A stretch of DNA of 64,000 nucleotides. It comes from Lentinus brumalis (lineage: Eukaryota > Basidiomycota > Agaricomycetes > Polyporales > Polyporaceae). The stretch covers positions 682,001-746,000 of the forward strand of contig MARA01000011.1 of NCBI GenBank assembly GCA_001792895.1, in the 5' to 3' direction. A program made the position numbers and the translations under genes. This document shows, piece by piece, positions 25,001-34,411 of the stretch. Below the pieces are notes generated by a model that was not told where the DNA came from, did not search any database, and worked only from the letters and a program-made list of their open reading frames with translations. The number at the start of each line of letters is the position of its first letter. Within the stretch, counting starts at the first letter, position 1.

Positions 25001-26325
25001 ATGGAGTCTATCAAGTCATTCGCCTCGGGAGGAGTGGGTGGTATCGCGGCGGTGCTGGTCGGTGAGTGCGCGCTGGCCCGCATGCTGTCGAGGATATTGT
25101 AGCTGAGACCGGAGACGATGTGCAGGGCACCCCTTCGACCTCACGAAGACGAGGTTGCAGACAGCAGCGCCCGGTACGTATACCGGTGCAATGGATGTCG
25201 TGCGGAAGGCGTTGGCTCGTGATGGTGCTACTGGGTGCGCGTTGCTTTGTTCTCCTAGTCTGCCGAGTCACTAATGCGAGGGTAGTCTCTATCGCGGTGT
25301 CGTCCCCCCATTACTTGGTGTTACTCCAATCTTCGCTGTCTCTTTCTGGGTGAGCCCCCAGTCGTGTATGTGCGTCGTAGTCGCCCCCGTCTCTGACTCA
25401 ACCCGCATAGGCCTACGATACGTCCAAGCTGCTGATTCTGAGCTTGACGCCTAATCGCACAAGCAAGGAGTTGTCCATACCCGAGCTCGCGACTGCTGGT
25501 TTCCTATCGGCGATACCCTCCACTCTCGTCACTGCGCCTGTAGAGCGGGCGAAAGTCCTACTTCAGGTGAGACGTCATGCACGCACATAAATCATGTACG
25601 GCGATCTCATATGTAGTGCACTAGGTCCAAGGACAGGGTCAGGGCGGCACGCAGTACAAGGGCGTCTTCGACGTCGTGAAACATCTGTACCGTGAAGGTG
25701 GTATTCGTAGTGTATACCGCGGCTCAGCCGCGACGATTGCGCGAGACGGACCTGGTAGCGCAGCGTAAGTAGCCACAGTGCATGCCACCCCGTCCTGTCT
25801 CCTGACAACGCTCGTTGCAGTTACTTTGCTGCGTACGAGGTGACGAAGAAGATGCTTACCCCTGCAGGGCAGTCACCCACTGAGCTCAACCTTGGCGCGA
25901 TTATTGTCGCCGGTGGTACCGCTGGTGTTGCGATGTGGGCCATTGCTATTCCCCCAGATGTGAGTCCTCTCGTTCTTACGAAGGGCTTTTCTGATGAGTA
26001 CGTCGCTATCACAGGTGTTGAAATCGAGGATACAGTCCGCACCCACAGGGACGTACTCGGGATTCATGGATTGCGCACGTAAGACCATCGCAGCCGACGG
26101 TGTCGCTGCGCTTTGGAGGGGCCTGGGTCCTGCCATGGCTCGGGTGCGTTCTACGTTATGACAGCTCTGCCCGCAATTGACTGACAGCGTATACAGGCAT
26201 TCCCCGCTAACGCCGCCACTTTCGTGAGTCCCTCCAGCATGAGGATCGTATGGCTGTACTGACTCTGCTGTGTTCCCCAGCTCGGAGTAGAGGCGTCGAA
26301 GAAGCTGCTGGACAAGTTCTTGTAG
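25001..26325 (+). CDS. CRC1: mitochondrial carnitine/acylcarnitine carrier
   Basis: An SLC25-type inner-membrane carrier that exchanges acylcarnitines for carnitine to support mitochondrial beta-oxidation and acetyl-unit transfer. The three repeats carry the carrier signatures HPFDLTKTRLQ near 25125, APVERAKVLLQ near 25545 and a third PPD..KSRIQ near 25950-26030, split by an intron. Repeat ends such as LYRGVVPPLLGVTP, VYRGSAATIARDGPGSAAYFA and LWRGLGPAMARAFPANAATF match the carnitine carrier subfamily. The ATG at 25001 gives MESIKSFASGGVGG; a longer start beginning at 24901 with a spliced first codon would add seven residues. Five or more small introns. The stop is TAG at 26323-26325. Confidence 0.9.
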
Positions 26326-26644
26326 TCTGACTGCCACTGTTGTATCCCTCAGTAACTAGTCTGTTAAAAGTTCAGTGGTCTTAAGAACCGCACGCAGTCC
26401 AGGTTGGGCTACATTGTGCGCCTGACGGAACCGAATTTAGCCCCCGCGAGCCTCTTCCACCGCGAAACGCGGTCACGTGTCGAGGGGCCTCGCAAAGACG
26501 CGCGGTGGGATTCTATATAGACGGGGCGAATCTGTTTCTCCTCCCACGCGGTCCTTCCACTCTCTCTCTCATCTTCCCCTCTTTCACTACGCCTCTTCTC
26601 ATGTAAGTAACGACTTCAAGACCTCGACGACCGCCCGGGATCTT
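26326..26644. promoter_or_regulatory. promoter region of the unrecognised gene at 26.6 kb
   Basis: Contains a CACGTG E-box at 26474-26479, a TATATAG box at 26514-26520 and a long pyrimidine-rich leader (26540-26600), which together look like a functional core promoter about 125 bp before the ATG at 26645. Also holds the 3' flank of the carnitine carrier. Confidence 0.45.
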
Positions 26645-28487
26645 ATGCTTACCATCTTTCGACCTGTGAGTATTCCTCGCCTCTCGCAATATTGTACAAA
26701 GGCCTCATGTCGCACAGAATGACCTTCTAGCATACCTGCGATACCTCCATGTCACTAGGCTCATTACCGTCAGCTTCGCGCAAGCCCCGCGCCCATACTG
26801 CCTCAGAGTGCGTGTCGATGTCGACACTACTCGGTCTTTCTTTGTCGCGCCACTAACTCCGAGTTGAATGCCACAGGATTGCGAAAGACCCTGCACGGTT
26901 CGCCGTCTGGTCAGCGCACCAGAACTTGGTCGAAGGCGCGTACCATGGGGACATGCCGGCCGGTATCCGCGCAGAGGCGGATGTAGTATTTGACGTCTTT
27001 AAGCAACTGCCACAAGACTGGATCAGGCCAGTGAGTCCCCAGTTGCGTATCACTACGCTGCATGGGTGTGACATCAGTTATAGGAATCCGAGATCTACCA
27101 CCACCTTTCGATGACCATGTCCGCCGAGTTCCTGAAGTTCTTACGGCGAGCGGCGGCCACGAAGCCCCAGCTGTTCTCGAGTCAGGTCGAGCACAAAGAC
27201 TGCGTCTCCATCCTTGGAGAATTGCAGGCTGTCTTTTCGTCGTGGACCAGGCTCAAGGAAATGCGTGAATCGAGTTGCAAGTGGTCCGAAGCAGACTGGG
27301 CCTCTCAAGTGTACGTGCAATGTATCTCCCTCTGGGGGTCATAAGTCCTTACGTCCTGCACTTCGTCAGTTACAACCCCCTCCGCATCCCCGCAGGCAAG
27401 AAGAGCAACAACAGGTAGGCATATTCTTTCGACCCGTGTAATTGACAACTAATTCTATCACTGTAGATCCCAGTGCTTCTTGTCCCTGCCGCAGCCTCTG
27501 GACTGTTACCAACCGAGTGCCAGCGCGACGAAGAACCTCAGTGCACGGACTGTCCGCCCTGACGGGTCCCTCTTTATTCCAGGCCACCGGATCAAACATC
27601 TCTGGGAATCAGAGAACGCGCCGTTCAACGTTCTTTCCCGGAGTCCCAGGGCCAACAGTTCGGGTAGTCACGGCGGTGCATCTTCTTTCAAGTGGCAGAG
27701 CACCCTTTCCGCGCGACTAGCGGATACCTCCAAGATTGAGGTCGCCAGCTCGTTCTGGGAGGACAAGAAACCCATCCACCACGAACTGGGCGCCGCGTAC
27801 CGGCAGAACCGAATGGCCACGACGGCCGCTCTGCGCCAACTGTACGCCCTCAACGTGCACGCGCCGGTATTTGGTCTCGTCTGGTCGGAGGGTACTGTAC
27901 GAGCGCATGTCGACTGGTGGAACGACGAAGAGCACTTCGTATGTCTCCTCTCGCTTCCTGAACGAGCTCGCCATTGACGTCCGTGAATGACTGGACAGAG
28001 GATCGTATCCGCTGCTTACCCCGGAGCTAAGAAGAAAGGGGCGCGGCGCGCTAGCCTACCCTTCTACGAGTGGAACCTCGGGAGGCCGAGTCACATCATC
28101 CAGGTCTACCTACTCATGCGAAACCTGGACCGATGGACCGTCAACGGCTTCCAAACTTTAGTCGAGCAGGGCATCACAGAGCTCGCTGCTGCCGTTGCAG
28201 ACGGTTCGCGGTCGGTCGCCCCGTGGCGTCGACGAGGCGGCAACGTGGGTGGCAAGCTGGACGACGCGGATATCGGCTATTCGATCTCGACCAGTCCGGT
28301 GAAGCGACCGGCCAAGAGTCGCGCGCGGGGACGAAGTGCAAAGCCTGAACCTTGCTGCATCACTTACCACTTCACTGCGATACCTATCTTCCCATACCCC
28401 ATTTCTACGAGAATATCATGCTGGACCGTTGTTATCTGCTTACACATAGCCTACTACGGCCGTAAGCTTGTTCGCAGAACGGGATAA
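26645..28487 (+). CDS. unrecognised intron-rich protein, possible relative of the N-terminal domain of fungal FunK1-type proteins
   Basis: I do not recognise this gene with certainty. A first exon of seven codons (MLTIFRP) is followed by GTGAGT..ACAG. Later readable blocks are FAVWSAHQNLVEGAYHGDMP near 26900, a helical segment MTMSAEFLKFLRRAAATK near 27112, WTRLKEMRESSCKWSEADW near 27245, and a long exon 27470-27935 with KIEVASSFWEDKKPIHHE, then ATTAALRQLYALNVHAPVFG and LVWSEGTVRAHVDWW. A further exon (about 28000-28240) has FYEWNLGRPSHIIQVYLLMR and a Lys/Arg-rich tail. The layout of an acidic-x-Lys motif, then a Gln/Arg helix, then a strand ending in DWW recalls the PD-(D/E)XK-like domain that precedes FunK1 kinases, but no kinase domain follows. 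Exon joins and the C-terminus after 28330 are uncertain. Confidence 0.5.
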
Positions 28488-28654
28488 ATAATCCTCGATG
28501 GGTCGTCGTATTCCGACGTACTGCAACAGCTTGTCGGTGGTATGTCATGGTAATAGAAAGTATACGAGCTAAGAGCGAACGGGGATATCCAAGAGTCTAG
28601 TAGAGATACAGATGGTGGTCTTCAAGTATAGCACAACAGTCTACATGCGAGATC

Positions 28655-28660
28655 AATAAA
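28655..28660 (+). terminator. candidate polyadenylation signal
   Basis: An AATAAA hexamer about 170 bp downstream of the stop codon at 28487. Fungal polyadenylation signals are degenerate, so this is only suggestive; it also lies close to the 3' end of the convergent ARG2 gene. Confidence 0.3.
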
Positions 28661-28704
28661 GCAGATGAAAGAACTCTTCGTCCTCGCCAGTCTAATATTA
28701 CGCG

Positions 28705-30737
28705 TTATGCCGCGTTAGCTATCTGTTTTGTTTTGGGCTTCCAGCTGGAAGGTATTTTCATGACGACATCGGTCCACGTCGCGAGGCGACCCCGCTCCCA
28801 GTCCTCGAGGTAGGACAGGCCCGCGTTCGCGCGGCGGCCCTCCTCCGTCTTCAGCCGCACCTCCGCATCACACCAGAACAGGACCCAATCCCCCTGCCGC
28901 ACGTGGCCAGTACTGCGTTCAAAGTACCACTTGTTGACCGGGTTGTCGGCGCGGGACCGCCAGACGAGGTCCCTGCCCTCGCCCTTGCCCTCCTTCCCGC
29001 CGTTTGGGTTCGCCGAGAACGGGAGACCCAGGCCGTACGTCTCGTCGTGGAGGGCGACCCAGAGGAAGTCGACCGTACCGTCACCCTGGTGCTTCGGGAG
29101 CACGGCGAACTTGTCGAGGTATGTGATCGGGCCGATAGCAGACGGTGTCCCCGGGGGACAGGGTTCGCGCGTGACGATGGCGGCACCGGCATAGTCGCCT
29201 GCGATGATGACGAAGTCCAGGTCGCGCTCCATGCGTTGCCAGAACGCATCCTCCTCCAGCTCGCGGCGGAAGGACTTCTCGAGAAGTGTCCTCATCTTCC
29301 TCTTGTCGAGCTCCTGCACCGTGCGCACAACCCGTATAGGAAGACCGCGCCGAAGCAAGGTGGGCGTGTGTGGGGTGAGCTTGCGGTTCCCTTGGAGCAG
29401 GGCGTGAGGGAGACTAGAGCTGAAGGCGGGCTTGTTCGTGATAAGGTTGCCAATGAGATGACTAGGAGATCGGTGCGAGACCATGACAGCGGAGGACGTC
29501 GGCGGCATGAAGGCGAGGCATGTGCGAGCAAGCTCCAAGTTGGACAGAGCAGTCGGATGTGCGGGCTTCCACCGCGGGTCAAAGGTTTCCCGGATGTACT
29601 GGTATTCAGACGTCAGGTTGACGAGCAGATGAGGCATACCCTGCCGGGCGTAGGAAGGCACACCTCCTTCCCGAGTGATGATCATGAGGCGAAGAGGCGT
29701 AAGGTCGACCTCATCCGGCGACAAGGACGGGCTATCCTCGCCAAGGGCTGGGCTGCTGTCCAGAGCTGCAACCTCCGCCATGCCACGAACAAGAGCCGCG
29801 ATCACGTCGTTTGCGTCCACACGGACACTCCGGCAGAAGGAGTCGAGCGCGAGCGGTGCGAGGACAGGAATCTCCCCAGCGCGAAGCGCGGAACGAATGT
29901 GGACCAAATCCGATGGGAAGGTGTGCGCTTCCGGGATGGTGTAATCTCGCGGTTCGGTGGATGTCTCGTCCTCCGGCTTAGGGCCGAGGCGGACTACCGC
30001 CCCGAGCACCGGGCGGGCTCGCGCTCCCTGCTTCTCGAGTGCGTTCACGACGCGCATCGTCTCCTCGAGCATCGCAGCGCGTTCTCCAGAGTCACCGCGC
30101 GGAAGCTGGTCGTTCTCCACGACAATCACGCTAACGAGTCCGAGCTTCTCGAGGTAGACCATGCCACGCGCTATGCTCTCGAGCTGCCTGTCTGTGAATG
30201 GCGCTTGAAGCTTGATCAGAGCGGTGCGCCGGTGAACGGGATTCAAGATGCTTGCAACCACAGGAGAAGGCGCAAGCTTGATATCCGGAGGCTTGGTTTC
30301 CGCGTCGGCGGCTACATCCTTCTCCGTTGACACCGGGGTTTCTTCTGGACGGAGCGCTGGGGATTTGGGGGGCTGCGGGCGGGGTCCAAAGGACGCGAGG
30401 TAGGACTTCGTATCCCTCAAGGATGGGTTTGCGCGAAGAAGAGAAAGGATGAAGTCCTGGATGGGGCGATGTTCACGACCGAGCGCGGGAATACCTGAGG
30501 AGAACGCACCTTCTCCGAGGGCTCCACGTCATCCGGCTCTGGAGGCTCATAGGTCTGGCGCAAGCTGCGTATTGTCTGAGATGTCCAGGCAATATCGGGT
30601 CAGCGATCCTGCATGCACGATGGTTGCGGACGGGGACGGACAGCATAGAAGGCCTTGAAGGTTTGTGCAGAGCGTGCGTGGGCGGATGCTGGGGCGATAG
30701 CGCTGCGGCAGCCTACGCGGGCAGACGGGGCGAGCAT
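28705..30737 (-). CDS. ARG2: mitochondrial amino-acid N-acetyltransferase (N-acetylglutamate synthase)
   Basis: Catalyses acetyl-CoA plus glutamate to N-acetylglutamate, the first step of arginine synthesis in mitochondria. The ATG at 30737 starts MLAPSARVGCRSAIAP, a basic Ala/Ser-rich presequence. Two introns follow; after the second the frame reads DFILSLLRANPSLRDTKSYL, a signature N-terminal block of fungal Arg2. The middle is the kinase-like fold without catalytic motifs (ALIKLQAPFTDRQLESIA near 30200). The C-terminal vertebrate-like NAT domain holds AGAAIVTREPC near 29170, YLDKFAVLPKHQGDGTVDFL near 29065-29120 (acetyl-CoA pocket) and NPVNKWYFERSTGH near 28915-28950. It ends QIANAA at a TAA at 28705-28707. 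An upstream in-frame TTG extends the open frame to 30788 but is not used as the start here. Confidence 0.93.
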
Positions 30738-31822
30738 GGTGCGCAGAGAGGGCCCTGGGATGGGCAGGAAACGGACGGACGAGAGCAAGCTTTATAGCAG
30801 TGAGTCATGGCAGCAGTCAACGCGGGGAGAGGCGTCGAAAGATGTGTAGAGCCCTTGATCTTATCAGATAAAGGTGTTCGCTTAGATTACAGCATTCTTG
30901 GCGCTCGAAGCGTCTATCTGCTATTGGATGGTCGGACGGTGGTCGGCTTGGAAAGGAACAACACAACACACAGTCCTCTCCGTACCGGGCCCCATCTACG
31001 CTCGCCGCAGACACCGAAATCACGTTCATATGCCAGCAGATACGGCCTGCGAGTAGCGAAATCCCCCTCCGAGCGACTGCGCTCATGTGCCCCTACCGCA
31101 TAAAGCGAGCAACCGGTGCATCTCGCGCACGCACAGCAGGCACGCCGAACAGCAGAATCGCCGCCGAAGGCACGGAAAGCATGTCCGGGTGGTCTGTTGT
31201 GAGAGTCACAGCAGCGGCCAGCGTACGTACATACAACTGCTACGCTCTGCTTCTGCCACGATGATCATCATGCATCAATTCAGTTGACCGGAGTTTGGCG
31301 CAAGTGCTATACTTGAAACCTCGCCAGCACAAGCAGTCTTACCGCCATTCCAGTCGACTAGTTACCTCAAGCATGGAACCCGAGCTCTGTTGACCATGCG
31401 AGAGTTCTCCGATGGGTACTGGGTCGATCCCAGATGGAATTCAAGGATCTGCGCGCACCAATCTCCGGCCAGGGAATACCGAGCGGCAGCATGGGTGTAC
31501 AAGTTTTGTGCCGCCCCGTACCTGATTCAGTTCATTTGGATGTGCGGCCCTCCTTCGCAAGCACGGAACTACGGCATGGCAGAAGTTCTCTCATGCTACT
31601 CGTCGACAATCGATGCGGGATGCGGGACCGGTTCGCATATGGCATACTTGTCGCTGTAAGCCGTCATGCATTCAAGAACGGCCTCGGAGACTGGAGTAAG
31701 CAGGAAGTTACAGTAGTGCTGATATTGAATGAACTTCATGAGGTGAGCAGAATGGCCCTGGGGAGTCTAAGGAACATTAAACACGGCTGTGTTATAGACG
31801 TGTAAAGCATTGCGGTGTTATG
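30738..31822. other. spacer between ARG2 and tRNA-Asp
   Basis: Contains the ARG2 promoter. The ORFs here (for example around 31390-31805) show no family resemblance or codon regularity and overlap one another in several frames. Nothing else supportable. Confidence 0.4.
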
Positions 31823-31906
31823 TCTCTGGTAGTGTATCGGTTAGTACACGCGCCTGTCAACCTTTGGTGGTCGCGCGAAAGCGGGGTTCGACTCCCCGCC
31901 AGAGAG
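31823..31906 (+). tRNA. tRNA-Asp (anticodon GTC) with a 12-nt intron
   Basis: A full cloverleaf can be folded. The acceptor TCTCTGG (31823-31829) pairs with CCAGAGA (31899-31905) and G is the discriminator. The D arm has GTG/CAC-type pairing with loop ATCGGTTA. The anticodon stem CGCGC (31849-31853) pairs with GCGCG (31873-31877). The loop reads C T GTC A, so the anticodon is GTC, decoding Asp. An intron of about 12 nt (31860-31871) follows position 37, the canonical nuclear tRNA intron site. The T stem CGGGG/CCCCG closes TTCGACT. The internal A and B boxes are recognisable. CCA is not encoded, as expected for a nuclear gene. Confidence 0.93.
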
Positions 31907-31920
31907 TCAGTGGGGTGATC

Positions 31921-31925
31921 TTTTT
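31921..31925 (+). terminator. RNA polymerase III terminator of tRNA-Asp
   Basis: A run of five T residues begins 15 nt after the tRNA 3' end, the usual Pol III stop signal. Confidence 0.75.
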
Positions 31926-33012
31926 GAATATGCGAATTACGCTAGAACCGGACCGGACGTAGGCGCACCATTCAAGTTGAAGTAGTAAATCATGGTCGCT
32001 ATCTACTACAGTACTGTAGAAGTCTACACTTCGAGTCTCCGAAGTAAGACATTGGCCTACTAACCCACGCAGATACTTGCAAAGGCGCAACGTGGTGCAA
32101 ATTGCGCAACAGATGTCGCTGTGTTGGGTCGTTTGCCCTCAGAGTTGGTGACGAGCTAGCCCACGCCTGTATCTACCCAGATGTCGAATCTGGAGGCAGA
32201 CGAATGACTCAGACTAGTGGGGAAATGGGCGACGGTGCAAATTTTTGCAATGGGTTAGTAGGGCAATCGCAGAGCCGCAGAGCGTACTTATTCACGCGCC
32301 CAGGAGGTGTGATCATTGATGACTTCATGTTGTGGAGCAACCTGGAAATGCATGGCTGACGCGCTGTCGAATAGCCTACAGAGTCGGCTATAGCAAGGTT
32401 GTAGGAAACAACAAGCGTCGACGAAGCGTCGAGGTTGCATGGGGCGCATAGGACGACCACAGAAGCTCCCTCGTGCCGTCAGAGTACTGTTGGAGCCCGC
32501 CAACTGGTGCGATTGACGGCGTTCACTAGTATGAGATGATCAGCTCGATCACACCCTGCCGGTGGGGCCAGCGCGCGCCGACCTATATTCGCGCGGTCAA
32601 GACGTGGCCGAGAGGATGGAGGATAACTGAGGCCCACCCGGAGGCATGAACGGGTCGCGGCTAGAAAGATGGATGGATACAGAGGCGATGGTGAACGGCG
32701 GTGTGGGCGGTGGCTGAGCAAGAGGGGACCGGCCGCAGGGACTCGGAGGACCCTGTGGCACCGCGTGTGGATGCCGACCACGGAGCGGGGAGGGAGAGCG
32801 ATGGAGCTGTTGTCGCGACGTCTTCATACCAAGAAGCACCCTCTTTTTTGTCCCCCGTCCTATCGGTGCCCAGGAGCCACGGCCGCACGCTTCGCCACAG
32901 AGCGCTGAGAATTCCTATAACCTGCCCGTCCGTCCTCCTTTGAGACTGTGAGCCTCCGTCCAGCGTCCTCGCCTCTGCGCGGCCATACCTCTCCCCTTCT
33001 ATACCTGGAGAC
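31926..33012. other. spacer with a perfect 14-bp palindrome
   Basis: No gene is recognised. A perfect palindrome CTACAGTACTGTAG occupies 32006-32019. The segment 32650-32940 is purine/GC rich and may be a promoter or leader for the doubtful small ORF that follows. Confidence 0.35.
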
Positions 33013-33330
33013 TTGGAGCCATCTTCGTTCGGACTCTACCCGCCCTCGAAAGTACCCTGTGCACTGTCCTACCATCATGCTCGCAACGTCCTCGATGTCC
33101 CCGCGAACACCTCTGTGCACCAGCAGCAGCACGTCGGAGAGTCGGACCCATTTGTTGTGTACGCCCGCTCCCTCCACAACTATACCCTCCGTTTGTGGAC
33201 GGAGTCGAGGAGGATCGCGGAGGAGAAGGCCCGCGTCAAGGCTGCTGCGACCGCCGCCAGCGGAAGGAATCAGGTCGACCCCCCGCCGCACGCTCCCAAG
33301 CGGACGGCCGATGAGAAACCCAAGGCATGA
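33013..33330 (+). CDS. doubtful small protein exon, Lys/Ala-rich C-terminus
   Basis: An open frame ends at the TGA at 33328-33330. Its last 60 residues look protein-like: GESDPFVVYARSLHNYTLRL followed by a helical stretch rich in Glu, Arg and Ala and a Pro/Lys tail. There is no in-frame ATG within the open stretch, since the upstream in-frame stop is at 32941 and the position at 33013 is a TTG. The real start must therefore be on an unseen upstream exon. A usable acceptor (CACCAG) lies near 33125. No family is recognised. Confidence 0.33.
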   Translation: MEPSSFGLYPPSKVPCALSYHHARNVLDVPANTSVHQQQHVGESDPFVVYARSLHNYTLRLWTESRRIAEEKARVKAAATAASGRNQVDPPPHAPKRTADEKPKA

Positions 33331-34411
33331 ATGCTCTTGCCTGTGGGGGAAGACAGATATCGTCAGCGATGTCTGATGACGGGTACCGGTACGTATACTC
33401 ACCTGTGGCTGGTTCGCGCACGTCACGCTTACCAGTTTATAGTTGGAGCTTGGGGCGGATGCCCTCTGCAAGATTGTCAATCCACTGTTCGAAAACCAAT
33501 CCCTTCGTCCCAATCGTCCTCGACTCTCCCGCGTCTAGTCACCTATGTACCGGTTGCGCTGCTTTCTATTTGTCATTGCATTGTGCCCGTAGCTGTATTG
33601 TATATTCCCGTCCAGAGTTCTTAGACACCCACCCATCTGATTCTATGTTAGTATATTTTTCTCCATCCCCGCAACTACTTACTTACTACTCTTCTGGACC
33701 TGACATCAGATTGTGCCAAATGTAACCGTATGTTCTCGAGATCTATCGCTTGGAAAGCATACACGTCGAGCGGGTTGCTGCTAAAGAGTGCGCAGTGGGG
33801 AGAGACAGCAATGATCTGCCCTCGACGACTCTGCTCGTATATATTTCTGAGTCCCTGACCCGGCCGCGGTGAGCCTAGATCCATGCGTGACACGCAGCGG
33901 TCAGGGCAGCCATCCGGTCACAGAGTGTCACACTTGCGATGCGCGGATGCTCGGCCCGTCCTCCGAACGACGTCTTCTCCCAGTGCCACTCTTTTCGGTC
34001 TGAATTCGGTCTTCTTTGGCAATTGATATCGCAACTCAGCACGGACACGACCTGCGAGATCTCCGTCTACATCAAGCTATCATCACCAGAAGCCTATCAG
34101 CCTGCTTTGGATATGGCACGCTCGCTGAAACCTTGAGGCATCTAATACTTATCTCCGGAGATCCACCAGGCCTTCCAACTACCATAGTACCAAGTTCCGA
34201 CGACCACGATCCCTGACACACGCGCTATATCATCATTATAGCAGGTCAAGTACCTGACGCAAAAGTCAGGCCCTGGCGCCCTGGCCGCGACGGCGATGGT
34301 CTCCCACGCGACGCACGTTCGACACATCACGTCCTTCAGCGTCGAGACGCAATAGAAGTGAGCTAAATATTGCTGTCTCCTCGGGGCTCTTTAAAGGCGA
34401 CATCACCTTCG
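33331..34411. other. spacer upstream of the sphingomyelinase gene
   Basis: About 1.1 kb without a supportable gene on either strand; the ORFs are short and of irregular composition. A TTTAAAG about 20 bp before the ATG at 34412 is the only core-promoter-like AT stretch. Confidence 0.4.

Noticed and set aside
13914..26325. Possible functional cluster of trafficking and acidification genes (GDI1, RAV1, with BTN1 and sphingomyelinase further on)
   Set aside because: These are separate transcription units on mixed strands with unrelated genes between them; co-location alone does not show a system.
28903..30330. 475-residue open frame on the plus strand, antisense to ARG2
   Set aside because: It mirrors the ARG2 exon exactly in extent, its composition is Arg-rich and atypical, and GC-biased third positions of a long single exon commonly leave an antisense frame open.
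31390..31805. Two overlapping plus-strand ORFs before tRNA-Asp
   Set aside because: Composition irregular with no recognisable motif; two frames open together over the same DNA, which suggests chance.
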